Assembly: GCA_018383815.1 (NCBI GenBank)
Contig: JAHAWU010000006.1
Location: 1 to 53,050 of the forward strand
Reading direction: 5' to 3'
Length of the DNA stretch: 53,050 nt
DNA from: Candidatus Jordarchaeia archaeon
GTDB taxonomy: Archaea; Asgardarchaeota; Jordiarchaeia; Jordiarchaeales; Jordiarchaeaceae
The position numbers and the translations under genes are program-made. The number at the start of each line of letters is the position of its first letter. The first letter of the stretch is position 1. The notes under the pieces were generated by a model. That model did not search any database and was not told the DNA's origin. It worked only from the letters and a program-made list of their open reading frames with translations. Positions 35,604 through 44,474 of the stretch are shown here, in pieces.

Positions 35604-38279
35604 TTAGTCTGCGGTGTGGATTTTTAATGTTACAATTTTTGCTGGTGGGATACTTTCCACTGTGATTTTGTTTTCTTTTATTAAAATTGAAGCCTCCTCC
35701 TTTGTTTCATTCTCTGCGAGGTTGACTATTTTAGCTGCCTTCACTGGTTTACTGAGGGTGAGTGTTGCGTTTTGCTGTTTTTTTCCAGTGTTATATATGC
35801 GGATGATGAGGGCCTCCTCTTTTTCGGCTTTTTTAACTGCGGAGAGTATTATTGAGGGGGGTTCAACTTCTAGAAAGCTTGTGGAGAGGGGTAGTTTGTG
35901 TAGGGGATTTTTGACTTCTACTGCCCTTAAGTCGCAGGTGAATTCTCGGGCTATTCTGGGAATCATCGCTTCCTCCCAGTCTCCAAGGTGGGGTATTACT
36001 GCATATTCTGCTGTGAGGCGTCCCTGGCATTGAGCTTCTGGTGTGGGTATTGCTGGTCCTCCGAAGATTCTGCGGTTATTATGGTCTATGTTTCTCGATA
36101 GCCAGCCTACTGAGCGGACAAGGGTTATGGCTATGGTTCTCTCTTTTTCTCCATAGATTTCGTATTCGGGGAGTCCCTTGTTTGCTATGGCTAGGCCCTT
36201 TTTTCCATTGTTTATGTCTACGAAGAGGTTTTGGTGGCTTGCTGTGGTTTGCACTTCTATCCAGTTTGTGTCGTCAGGGATTTTCAAACTTCTCTCAACG
36301 ACTCCAAAGTGGCCATCAGCATAGACAACATCAGACTTTATACCTGTTGGGAAAAGTACTCTCAGACGGTGGTCCTTGACGACGTTTCCGATTTCTGTTT
36401 TGCAGTTAACAAATCTGGAGCCGGGAAAGAGGGATATTATTGAAGTTATTCTTAGGGGTAACCTTTCGCGGGAGCGGCGATTGCGGTTCCCCTCATCTAA
36501 ACTTTTTGGAATAAGCATTTCCATCTTCACTATTGCGTCCACTCTTGCAGGGTGTTCTTCAAATGAAATTTCAGCATTAAAATGTTCGCTGGTAATAATC
36601 TCGTCTTCCTTAAGTTGGGAGTAATTATACTCGTCACCATTGTCACCCACATCCTCGAATATGTGTAGTCCAGTGAATGTAACGCCACTTGATAGTTCTG
36701 TTACGTCCATTGTGCCATTCGGGTTAAGCTTAACTCTTAAATATTCGTTCTCAATCGTTCTCTTCCCAACATTGAGTTTTAGAGGTGAGTTTGCATTTTC
36801 TGCCTTCCCTTCTTTTAAATATAGTATTTTGTATCCGCAGGCGGGAACATCTGTGGCAAGGAACCTTAGGGTGTAGCGGTTCATATTCTCGAAAAATCGG
36901 AAGGCATAATTCTCTGGCTCTTCAAATACTTCCACGGGAAGAGTTCTTCCCCCCTGATCCACTATGCAGAAGTTGCGGTCTGGCTTAAAATCCAGGCTCT
37001 TGAGGAGGGAGGGGTTGAAGGTAAATTGCTGACTGTTAAAGGTGAATGGTGGAAAAGGCTCCGAGAGGAATTCCACTACTCCAGTTCTTTTCCAGGGGGA
37101 GGGATTGAAGACTGCTATGGGGAATCCCTCACCTGAAACTGTTGCTTTTGATGCTACACGCTCCATTGCTTTTAGTGTGAGTAGGTCGGCTATCTGTTCA
37201 CTCCAAGCGAAACGGGTTTCCATCTCTCTATGGACTTGGTCAATGGAGCATCCACAAATACTGTCGTGGGGGTGATTTTCAAGAAGCCACTTCCAAGCTA
37301 GCCACAAGTAACTCCTATCATAGTTTTCCCCGAGAACCCAGGCCCAAGTGGAGAATGGTTCTGCATAGTTCTCCAGTTTTGTTTGGCATCTATGGTTTGC
37401 TTGTTTCAAGTATATGCGGGAAGATAGAACTCCGGGTAAAACAGGAAACATGCGTGCTCCCCTAAGCTCTCCCCTGTACACGGGTAGGTCATGCGTGTTT
37501 TCTTCAAGCTGGTTAAAAAAGTCTTGCAAACTTCCATGCCTTATAGGCTCATTGGGATGCTTCTCATTATAGGACTTTATGATTTGGGGCACATTTTCCT
37601 GGGGGAAAGCATGGTCATGCCCATTAAGAAATAGGTGGAAGTTTCTATTGCTTCTCCCTTGAAGCATATCTTTTGTTTTTTCGATTAGCGTAATAGCAGC
37701 ATCTTTATTTTGGGGAAGGTCGCCCACGTTAAAGTAGCCAATTGCAATCTGGTGAGTAAGTATGCGGTCTCCACTGGGAGCTTCCCAAAGAAAAGTTGTT
37801 GGAAGAAAGTCAATCTCGTCTCCCAAACCTCTCCAGAAAACGAATCCCTTAAAGGCGAATCCCTTCATTATTTGGGGAGTTTGAGCAATTTGTCCAAAGC
37901 AATCTGGCTGATAACCTATTTTTTGACTCCCTCCATACTCTTCGGCGGTCATTATGCCCAGAAGCAAGTTCCGTACAATGGATTCAGCGGAGACCAAAAA
38001 CATGTCTGGTAGAACGTAAAAGGGACCAACACTTAAACGGCCCGAACTGACAAGCGCACGTATACGTCCCTTATTCTCGGGTCGCACCTCAAAGTAGTCC
38101 TCAAGAAGGATGGATTGACCATCCAGCAAAAAGTGTTTATAGTCAGGATTTTTCTCCATCAGGCCTATCAGGCGGTCAATCATTTCTACCATATATCCTC
38201 GGAAAGTTTGGAAAGGTTTGTACCATTCTCTATCCCAGTGAGTATGAGAAACCAGAATGGATTCATTTCTCCTTTTCAC
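35604..38279 (-). CDS. GH38 family alpha-mannosidase
   Basis: An 891-residue glycoside hydrolase of family 38, which cleaves alpha-mannosides, including mannosylglycerate in some members. The zinc-site opening S-H-T-H-W-D-R-E-W is at the N-terminus, and the catalytic nucleophile Asp is in Y-Q-P-D-C-F-G about residue 126. The rest follows the GH38 middle helical and C-terminal beta-sandwich layout. No signal peptide is present, so it is cytoplasmic. The frame is open from TTG 38297, overlapping the upstream gene's stop, but AAGGAG five bases before GTG 38279 marks the better start. It is co-transcribed with a cupin sugar isomerase; together they could turn mannosides into fructose. Confidence 0.88.
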   Translation of the reverse strand: MKRRNESILVSHTHWDREWYKPFQTFRGYMVEMIDRLIGLMEKNPDYKHFLLDGQSILLEDYFEVRPENKGRIRALVSSGRLSVGPFYVLPDMFLVSAESIVRNLLLGIMTAEEYGGSQKIGYQPDCFGQIAQTPQIMKGFAFKGFVFWRGLGDEIDFLPTTFLWEAPSGDRILTHQIAIGYFNVGDLPQNKDAAITLIEKTKDMLQGRSNRNFHLFLNGHDHAFPQENVPQIIKSYNEKHPNEPIRHGSLQDFFNQLEENTHDLPVYRGELRGARMFPVLPGVLSSRIYLKQANHRCQTKLENYAEPFSTWAWVLGENYDRSYLWLAWKWLLENHPHDSICGCSIDQVHREMETRFAWSEQIADLLTLKAMERVASKATVSGEGFPIAVFNPSPWKRTGVVEFLSEPFPPFTFNSQQFTFNPSLLKSLDFKPDRNFCIVDQGGRTLPVEVFEEPENYAFRFFENMNRYTLRFLATDVPACGYKILYLKEGKAENANSPLKLNVGKRTIENEYLRVKLNPNGTMDVTELSSGVTFTGLHIFEDVGDNGDEYNYSQLKEDEIITSEHFNAEISFEEHPARVDAIVKMEMLIPKSLDEGNRNRRSRERLPLRITSIISLFPGSRFVNCKTEIGNVVKDHRLRVLFPTGIKSDVVYADGHFGVVERSLKIPDDTNWIEVQTTASHQNLFVDINNGKKGLAIANKGLPEYEIYGEKERTIAITLVRSVGWLSRNIDHNNRRIFGGPAIPTPEAQCQGRLTAEYAVIPHLGDWEEAMIPRIAREFTCDLRAVEVKNPLHKLPLSTSFLEVEPPSIILSAVKKAEKEEALIIRIYNTGKKQQNATLTLSKPVKAAKIVNLAENETKEEASILIKENKITVESIPPAKIVTLKIHTAD

Positions 38280-38293
38280 AGCTACTCCTTCTC

Positions 38294-39016
38294 TCAATTC
38301 ATTTTTGGGCGTTCTTCTATGCGGGTGATTCTGTCTATTTTGGGATTAGTGAATATGTCTAGAGGATCCCTACTTTTCAGGGAGAACTCAACGACTATTA
38401 GGCCCTCAGGTCCTGCAACTACACTGTGTGGAGTGTTGGCGGCTAGATGGACCCCCACTCCAGGCTCTAGGAAGACTTCGTGTAGTGCGGTAGTGTGGGG
38501 GTGATGCTCTTCGGGTATGGGGTAGGTAGGTTTATCTGTGGGTTTTCCTGGTACAAACATTGAGCCTGTGCCCTTTATGGTGTGGAAGTATTCCTGTTTG
38601 CCTGGGATGAGGATACCCTTTTTGGGAATGTGGGTGTTGTCTTTTTCTGGCACCATGTAGACAGCCTCTTCCCCAAATTCTTGTAGACCCTTAAAATCCT
38701 TCACAAGTTTCTTTAAGTCGATGTAGCCCTTCTCAATTTTTGATCCTTTGGGCATAACCACTACTGATTGGTGGCGATGTTCTGGCATGTACTGGTTTGG
38801 AAGGAAGCACAAAATTTTCCCACATTCAGCCTCGTTTACTAGCACGTATATTCCAAGACCCACCCTTTTAAAGTAGTCCAGTTCCCCATTGCTTAAACCG
38901 AAGTCAACCACTTCCAAGTCTTCAGGTTTCAGCCCCTTTATCGGAAAACCAGATTCCAGAATCATGTTGTAGTACAGCTTCTGGGCTTTTAATACGGAGT
39001 CACGATAAAGCAACAC
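38294..39016 (-). CDS. D-lyxose isomerase-like cupin sugar isomerase
   Basis: A cupin protein of about 240 residues similar to the D-lyxose ketol-isomerase family (COG3822 type), which interconverts lyxose and xylulose and also mannose and fructose. Metal-site motifs are P-E-H-R-H-Q and later H-E-V-F-L-E-P-G...T-P-H-S-V-V; the end R-D-P-L-D-I-F-T-N-P-K-I is characteristic. The frame is open to TTG 39145, but GGAG seven bases before GTG 39016 gives a length closer to the family. It stops 14 bases before the GH38 GTG. A link to mannose released by that enzyme, or to the xylulokinase-like gene, is plausible but not shown. Confidence 0.7.
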   Translation of the reverse strand: MLLYRDSVLKAQKLYYNMILESGFPIKGLKPEDLEVVDFGLSNGELDYFKRVGLGIYVLVNEAECGKILCFLPNQYMPEHRHQSVVVMPKGSKIEKGYIDLKKLVKDFKGLQEFGEEAVYMVPEKDNTHIPKKGILIPGKQEYFHTIKGTGSMFVPGKPTDKPTYPIPEEHHPHTTALHEVFLEPGVGVHLAANTPHSVVAGPEGLIVVEFSLKSRDPLDIFTNPKIDRITRIEERPKMN

Positions 39017-39197
39017 AGGCACACTCCAAAATAGAACTAATATTTTGTGTGGGGATATAGACTTTCTGATTAATTTTTTCCTTTTGCTTTCTGGAAATTT
39101 GGCTTTTTTGTACTTTTTGATGAATGTAGCCTTAAGTGAACCCAAATTAAGGAGAGATTCAGGAAAAAAATTAATGAGAGAATCTATAGTTTTGGAA

Positions 39198-40331
39198 TTA
39201 GGCGCGGTAGAAGCCGTATTTCATTACGGCGTCCTTCATGGCTTTAATATTTGCGGCGGGAACATCGTCGGGAAGCACACATGAGGAGCAAAGTATGTAG
39301 CCTCCGCCTTCCATGCAGCCTTCTATCTGTTTTCTACAGTAGTCCTCTACTTCTTTAGGTGAGCCTAAGCCTGTTATCTGGGGAGGAATGTTTCCCATTA
39401 GGCATGCTCTGTCTCCTAGGATTTCTTTGGCTTTAAATATGTCTGTTTGGTCTAGGTGGAACCAGGTTTTACCCTTCGGAAGCTCTGTGAAGTATTCTAG
39501 AAAATCTGTGTAATCATTATCTAGGTGGAACTGTACGATACACCCTTTACTTATGATGGCTTCCGCGATTCTTTTGAGGTGGGGCCAGAATAGTTCAAAC
39601 TTTTTGCGGGAAATAAAGCTTGAAGCTACCCGTGAAAATCCGTAGAGAACCGCATTTGGACCCTTTTCACTGCTCAGGAACTGGATTTGCACGTCTAGGG
39701 TGGCAAGCATTTCGTCCACTGTAGCTTCACAAGCCTCCACAACCTTATCAGGAATCTCCACCACATCTGTAAGATACTTGTTAAAGCTTCTCAGAAAAGA
39801 TATAACATCTACTGGAGGCTCTACGGCTCCAACAAAAAGGGATGGAACATCCATCTCCTCAAGCCATTTATTAGTGTCTAATGCCGCGAACTGCGCCACA
39901 TAACTCATGAAGTCCTTCTCTAACTCGGGTCTCCTCTTAAAGGGAGCGAAACCCTTTTCAATTACAAGATCATAGTCGCTCCTCTTCATAAGCTCCTTTT
40001 CATGCATCTGCTCGGGAATATTACCCTTTGGAAGAGTCCAATCAAAATAAACCATGCTGTGAGAATTGGGCCAGGGAAGATAGTAACCAAGGATGGGGGA
40101 GCAGCCTGTATACACATCAAAGCCGCCAAACATTTCCCAAACCTTCTTTGTGGCTTCGTAGGATTTTGGCACATTGAAGAAAAATTCCTCTATGGTCATC
40201 CCAGTCAACCTAGCCTGAGCCGCATGGAAGGAGGCTATAATAGGGACACGGTCGGGTTCACGCAGATTTAAAACAGTTTCCACTCTTTCCCTAGGAGTCA
40301 TAGTCTCGTTTTCATGCATCTTCAAAGGCAA
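39198..40331 (-). CDS. MtaA/UroD-family protein with altered zinc motif
   Basis: A UroD-fold methyltransferase-like protein of about 377 residues. The opening T-P-R-E-R-V-E-T-V-L-N-L-R-E-P-D-R-V-P is the standard start of this branch. At the first zinc motif it has F-H-L-D instead of H-x-C, and the late Cys region is C-S-S-C-V-L-P-D-D-V-P. The metal site is therefore different from that of the 34.3 kb protein and may use Asp. GGAGGTG six bases before TTG 40331 suggests the start; ATG 40319 is possible. There is no corrinoid gene beside it; its neighbours are the sugar isomerase downstream and membrane proteins upstream. Confidence 0.8.
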   Translation of the reverse strand: MPLKMHENETMTPRERVETVLNLREPDRVPIIASFHAAQARLTGMTIEEFFFNVPKSYEATKKVWEMFGGFDVYTGCSPILGYYLPWPNSHSMVYFDWTLPKGNIPEQMHEKELMKRSDYDLVIEKGFAPFKRRPELEKDFMSYVAQFAALDTNKWLEEMDVPSLFVGAVEPPVDVISFLRSFNKYLTDVVEIPDKVVEACEATVDEMLATLDVQIQFLSSEKGPNAVLYGFSRVASSFISRKKFELFWPHLKRIAEAIISKGCIVQFHLDNDYTDFLEYFTELPKGKTWFHLDQTDIFKAKEILGDRACLMGNIPPQITGLGSPKEVEDYCRKQIEGCMEGGGYILCSSCVLPDDVPAANIKAMKDAVMKYGFYRA

Positions 40332-40463
40332 ACAAGACACCTCCAAAAACCCTTAGTCCTGATTTAACAAACTGAGGGAACTTATTTAAGTAAGTATACA
40401 TGAGGTTAAAAAGCTTCATCAACTTTTTTGCACTGTTCTTGTCCTAATTTAATAAAAAATTAT

Positions 40464-41693
40464 CTAAAGTAGGTAGTAGTTTCTTTTTGGGAACAGGTAG
40501 CAGAGGAAAACTGAGGAAATTGCGGTAAGTATTAGGGAGAGGCTTAGGAGGCTGTCTGATGGTGGGTAGAATGAGAGGGTTGCAAGGAAGGTGCCAATTG
40601 AGGATAACCACTCAGTTAAACTGTGGGGGGTAAAAGCCCACGCTAACCAGAATATGATAATCTGTGACGTGAGTGTGCCTATGGTCAGGTACCAGCCCCA
40701 CTTTTTAACCAGGATCACTCCGAAACCGGATATTATAAGGGCTAGGGCAATAAGGTAAGCTAAAGCGGTGAAGCATATAGTTGAAAGCATAAGTCCAAAT
40801 ATTAAGGTTAGTTGACCGTAAATTATCAGTAGGGCACCAGCTATTTTTACCCTGCTGGGGAGGGGATTCGATGGTTTTTTTAGGGGGGTTTTTAGTACCC
40901 TTCGGCGGTACCATCCCGGAAAATGCGTCATGAAAGCCCAAGCCAGAATTAGGAAATAAAACACCATGAAGAATACGACGGTGAAAACTGGTGAAGCGGT
41001 GGGGAAAATGAATCTGAAGTAGAAAACTGCAGCATTAATAATGAAGACTATGAGAAAGAAGGTGGCGACTCTATAGTGTATTTTTTTGTAAATATCAAGC
41101 TCCCTAATGGATGGGGGGTAAATTCTCTCAACGTGTTGAAGGGTGAAAGGCTTCTTGGCAACTATTGATATGAGGGCGGGGACAACCAAAAATAGGAATA
41201 CCAGGGTGGCGGGATAATAGTAGTAGAGTGTGGCAAATATTTTTGGGGAGGTAAACAGCAGAATTATCCCCAGCAAAAAGAACCCTAGGAAACCTAGGTC
41301 CACATAGTATGTTTGTTTGTATGCTACACGCCTAGAAATGAAGTAAATTATGAATAGTGTAAAGCCCACAAAAACGCTGGTCACCCCTGGAACTAGGAGG
41401 GAAGAATTCCACTCGGCGGGGATGGGAGGTATAAACCACAGATGTATAAGGATACTCTGCTGAAAACCTGTTAGCGGGTCAGGACTGTTAAGAACTATGA
41501 GAGACCTAAGAAGTAGATCTAGGGAATTCAGTCTGGAACCGTTTAGAAAGACTCCAGTAAACATGACTATAAAGTAGGTGGGCATGGGAATTTTACCAAA
41601 GAAATCTACAAATCTTTGGAAACGGGTTCTGGAGGCCAAAACCTTTTCCCGATAATCACTCATCATCTTGTCTACATCATCGGAAGCAGACAT
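40464..41693 (-). CDS. Multi-pass membrane protein, tandem paralog B
   Basis: A 409-residue membrane protein of unknown family. A cytoplasmic N-terminal segment (D-D-V-D-K-M-M-S-D-Y-R-E-K) precedes about nine or ten hydrophobic helices; a basic loop near residue 265 (W-Y-R-R-R-V-L-K-T-P-L) and the tail L-C-Y-L-F-P-K-R-N-Y-Y-L-L are shared with the next gene upstream. The two are clearly a tandem duplication. No transporter or enzyme motif is evident. The short polar ends and paired arrangement would suit a heterodimeric membrane complex, which is a guess. Confidence 0.65.
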   Translation of the reverse strand: MSASDDVDKMMSDYREKVLASRTRFQRFVDFFGKIPMPTYFIVMFTGVFLNGSRLNSLDLLLRSLIVLNSPDPLTGFQQSILIHLWFIPPIPAEWNSSLLVPGVTSVFVGFTLFIIYFISRRVAYKQTYYVDLGFLGFFLLGIILLFTSPKIFATLYYYYPATLVFLFLVVPALISIVAKKPFTLQHVERIYPPSIRELDIYKKIHYRVATFFLIVFIINAAVFYFRFIFPTASPVFTVVFFMVFYFLILAWAFMTHFPGWYRRRVLKTPLKKPSNPLPSRVKIAGALLIIYGQLTLIFGLMLSTICFTALAYLIALALIISGFGVILVKKWGWYLTIGTLTSQIIIFWLAWAFTPHSLTEWLSSIGTFLATLSFYPPSDSLLSLSLILTAISSVFLCYLFPKRNYYLL

Positions 41694-41841
41694 GGATTCA
41701 TCCTCCTAAACATATGAGTTATTAACCTTCTGAAGCGGGTTTTGGTCAGGGAAGAGTTAAGATGAAAGGTTTTAAGTTGGAAATTAGCCTGAAATCGGAG
41801 ACTACTCATAAACTTTTGTTGCGTCTGTGTTATGAATTTTT

Positions 41842-43068
41842 CTAAAAGATGTAGTGGTTTCGCTTAGGGAGCAGGTAGCACAAGAACACTGACGAGATGC
41901 CTGAAAAAATTACTGCTAGAAACAGTAAGTTTTCGGATGGAGCTGCGAAGGCGAGATTGTACAAGAAATTGTTAATTGAGGTTATCCAATCAACTAAGCC
42001 TACATTGGGAAAAACATAAGACAGCCACAGAAGCCCAATATGGGACGCAAGTCCACCCACCGTTAGATACCAGCCCCACTTTTTAACAAGAACTATTCCT
42101 ATGCCGGCAGCCATGAGAATTATGGCAACAGCAATTTCTAAAATTCCCAATATGTACGATGTCTGACCAATATTCAATAAGAGAATCAACACTGCAAACA
42201 GTATCAGTGCCACCCCTACTATTCTCACCAAGCGGGGCAAGGGCCTCGATGCCTTTTGTAAGGGTGTTTTCATAACTCTCCGAGTATACCATGCGGGAAA
42301 GTGGACAGTGAAAGCCCAAGCATAAATCAATAAGAACAGAGGCATAAAGAATAGAGCGGCCCACAATGGTTTCGTTGAGGGTACATAATAAGTGAGATAG
42401 CCCAGAATGGCATTAATTATGAAAACCGTACCCCAGACAGAAGCGATAATAATATGAATTTTTTTGTAAACATCTAGTTCCCTAATCATTGGGGGTATAA
42501 CTCTGTCGGAAAACTGATGAGTAAAAGGTCTTCTAGCCGCTATTGTGACCCAGGCGGGAATCGCCAGTAGGCCGAAAATCAAGGTACCCGGAAAACAGTA
42601 ATAGAGCGTGCTGAATAGGTTGGGAGCTACAAACATTAAAATTAACCCCAAAAGAAAGAAGGCCAAGAATCCCAAGTCAAGGTAAAAGATTTCCTTGTAG
42701 GCAATACGTCTCGATATGAAATACACTGCAAATAGTGCCAAGCCAATTAACACACTAATGGCCGCCGCATTCCAAGGTGATTGGCTCCACACACTTGGCA
42801 TTGGATTTACGAACCACAGATGTATAAGAAGGCTCTGTTGGAAATCGGGCAAAAGGGTGGAACTGCCTAACCACAATGGAGGTCTCAGCAAATGCTCCAA
42901 AGTTGTAAGCACAACCCCTGTTAGGATCACAAGAATAACCATCGAAAAAAAGTAAACAGTTATGGGAACCAGGGAGAAAATGTCTACAAATTTTTGGTAT
43001 CGTGTTCTTGAAGCCAAAGCCTTTTCCCGATATTCCCTCATCATCTTATCTACATCTTCAGTAGACAA
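41842..43068 (-). CDS. Multi-pass membrane protein, tandem paralog A
   Basis: A 408-residue paralog of the following gene, with the same N-terminal D-V-D-K-M-M-R-E-Y-R-E-K-A-L-A-S-R-T-R, the same number of predicted helices, the same loop W-Y-T-R-R-V-M-K-T-P-L and the same ending L-C-Y-L-L-P-K-R-N. Identity is high at the termini and loops and lower in the helices, as expected for an old duplication kept under selection. The stop and the next gene's start are about 150 bases apart, so each may have its own promoter. The function is unknown. Confidence 0.65.
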   Translation of the reverse strand: MSTEDVDKMMREYREKALASRTRYQKFVDIFSLVPITVYFFSMVILVILTGVVLTTLEHLLRPPLWLGSSTLLPDFQQSLLIHLWFVNPMPSVWSQSPWNAAAISVLIGLALFAVYFISRRIAYKEIFYLDLGFLAFFLLGLILMFVAPNLFSTLYYCFPGTLIFGLLAIPAWVTIAARRPFTHQFSDRVIPPMIRELDVYKKIHIIIASVWGTVFIINAILGYLTYYVPSTKPLWAALFFMPLFLLIYAWAFTVHFPAWYTRRVMKTPLQKASRPLPRLVRIVGVALILFAVLILLLNIGQTSYILGILEIAVAIILMAAGIGIVLVKKWGWYLTVGGLASHIGLLWLSYVFPNVGLVDWITSINNFLYNLAFAAPSENLLFLAVIFSGISSVFLCYLLPKRNHYIF

Positions 43069-43175
43069 GAACGAGTCCTCCTCCTTAAATCTTAATTAAT
43101 ATATGTATGTTTTAGATGATTTAAATTAATTTTATTAGTACATATGGTTTACTATTTCTACCACCTAGGGATACT

Positions 43176-44408
43176 TCACTTCGCGAGTTGATACTCCCTA
43201 CGAGCACCATTCAAGAATATGTTACGGGCAATGAAACTTGTTGTCTGCTCAGCTTTGGCTTGGAGCAATTCTGCTTTTAGTTCATGAGCCTCCTTTAAAT
43301 CTGCAGTTTCGGGGTTGTATATTATGAAGTCTACTAGGTGGAGTGCTAATTGTATTTCTCCCGCTTCTTTTAGGGCCTTAGCTCGGTTAAGTAATGCTTC
43401 TGTTCCAGTTAGGTTTACAATCTCTTTGGCGATGTCTGCTGTCTTTGAGGGAAATAGGTGAGAGGGGTTGCCATCGTACCAGCCTGCGTAGCGTCTGTAT
43501 ATAGCGTGGATGGCGAATGTGGGGCATCCATAAATGGGGGCTAAATAGGACTTTTTGGCCAAGTCTTCGGGGAGTTGAACTTCTTCTAGTATTTGTTCAA
43601 TCCAGGCACCCTGGTTTAAGCGTTTCACTACTTCTTCGTGGAGGTAGCGTAGGGCTCGGGCGGTGTTGAGGCAAACTTTTTTGATTTTTTCGCCGCGAAT
43701 GACTGGTCCATGTCCTGGTACTAGGATTTGGGGGTGGAGAGAGGCCATTTGTTCTAGGGCGTCCGCCCATTCGGTTTCGTAGCGTTGAACCTTGAAGGGA
43801 TTTCCCAAATTGGGGAAGGACCACAGGAGGAAATCTCCTGAGAAGATAACTTTTTTCTCTGGAATCCAAATCCAGGTGGCATCGTCTGTTTCTCCCATTC
43901 CAAACCGGAGTTCGAAGGTTAAGCCGCCAAGCCGGAAGCTTAAGCGGTCGTGATATGTTAGGTCTGGGTAATGATATTCTTTGGGTACGGCGCTTGTCCC
44001 ATCGGGGACGCTGAACTGGATGCGGTTAATGAATTCCTGTTGACCCTGCAGTTCCTGGTAGCGGTTGAAGCGTTTAACCACATTTTCATGGGCAATGATT
44101 CTAGGTTTGGGGTCTCCTCGCTCCTCAGCTTCCTTTAGCAGAGCCCAAACACCAAAAGCATGGTCATAGTGTCCATGGGTATAGATAATTGAATGAATTG
44201 GGGCGTCGGTAACCTTACGAATATCGTTTCTAATTAGTTCCCCAAACTGGTGAATTGCTGTGTCCACAACCACCACTCCCTCTTCTGTGACAATGAAGCC
44301 TACATTTCCGAACGTGGTTATGGAGTAGACTTGGGGGATTAGCTCCTCGACTCCTTTGTACTGTGGAAAAACTGGCTGCGTCTGGGACTTATTTTTCGGT
44401 TTAGCCAT
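43176..44408 (-). CDS. Metallo-beta-lactamase-fold hydrolase, alkylsulfatase-like
   Basis: A 410-residue zinc hydrolase. The N-terminal metallo-beta-lactamase domain has T-H-G-H-Y-D-H (residues 77-83), then F-S-G-D-F near residue 190 and L-V-P-G-H-G-P near residue 235. The C-terminal part has I-Y-R-R-Y-A-G-W-Y-D-G-N-P near residue 305, the mark of the alkyl-sulfatase dimerisation domain of SdsA/BDS1-type enzymes. Those cleave alkyl sulfates; archaeal members may act on other esters. The protein is shorter than bacterial SdsA and lacks its SCP2-like end domain and a secretion signal. Confidence 0.8.
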   Translation of the reverse strand: MAKPKNKSQTQPVFPQYKGVEELIPQVYSITTFGNVGFIVTEEGVVVVDTAIHQFGELIRNDIRKVTDAPIHSIIYTHGHYDHAFGVWALLKEAEERGDPKPRIIAHENVVKRFNRYQELQGQQEFINRIQFSVPDGTSAVPKEYHYPDLTYHDRLSFRLGGLTFELRFGMGETDDATWIWIPEKKVIFSGDFLLWSFPNLGNPFKVQRYETEWADALEQMASLHPQILVPGHGPVIRGEKIKKVCLNTARALRYLHEEVVKRLNQGAWIEQILEEVQLPEDLAKKSYLAPIYGCPTFAIHAIYRRYAGWYDGNPSHLFPSKTADIAKEIVNLTGTEALLNRAKALKEAGEIQLALHLVDFIIYNPETADLKEAHELKAELLQAKAEQTTSFIARNIFLNGARREYQLAK

Positions 44409-44474
44409 TTTCGGTAACCTTCGGTTGTGGGAAGTTGCTTCTTTTTTGTGGAAAAAAAGGGTGGGTTTTATGTG

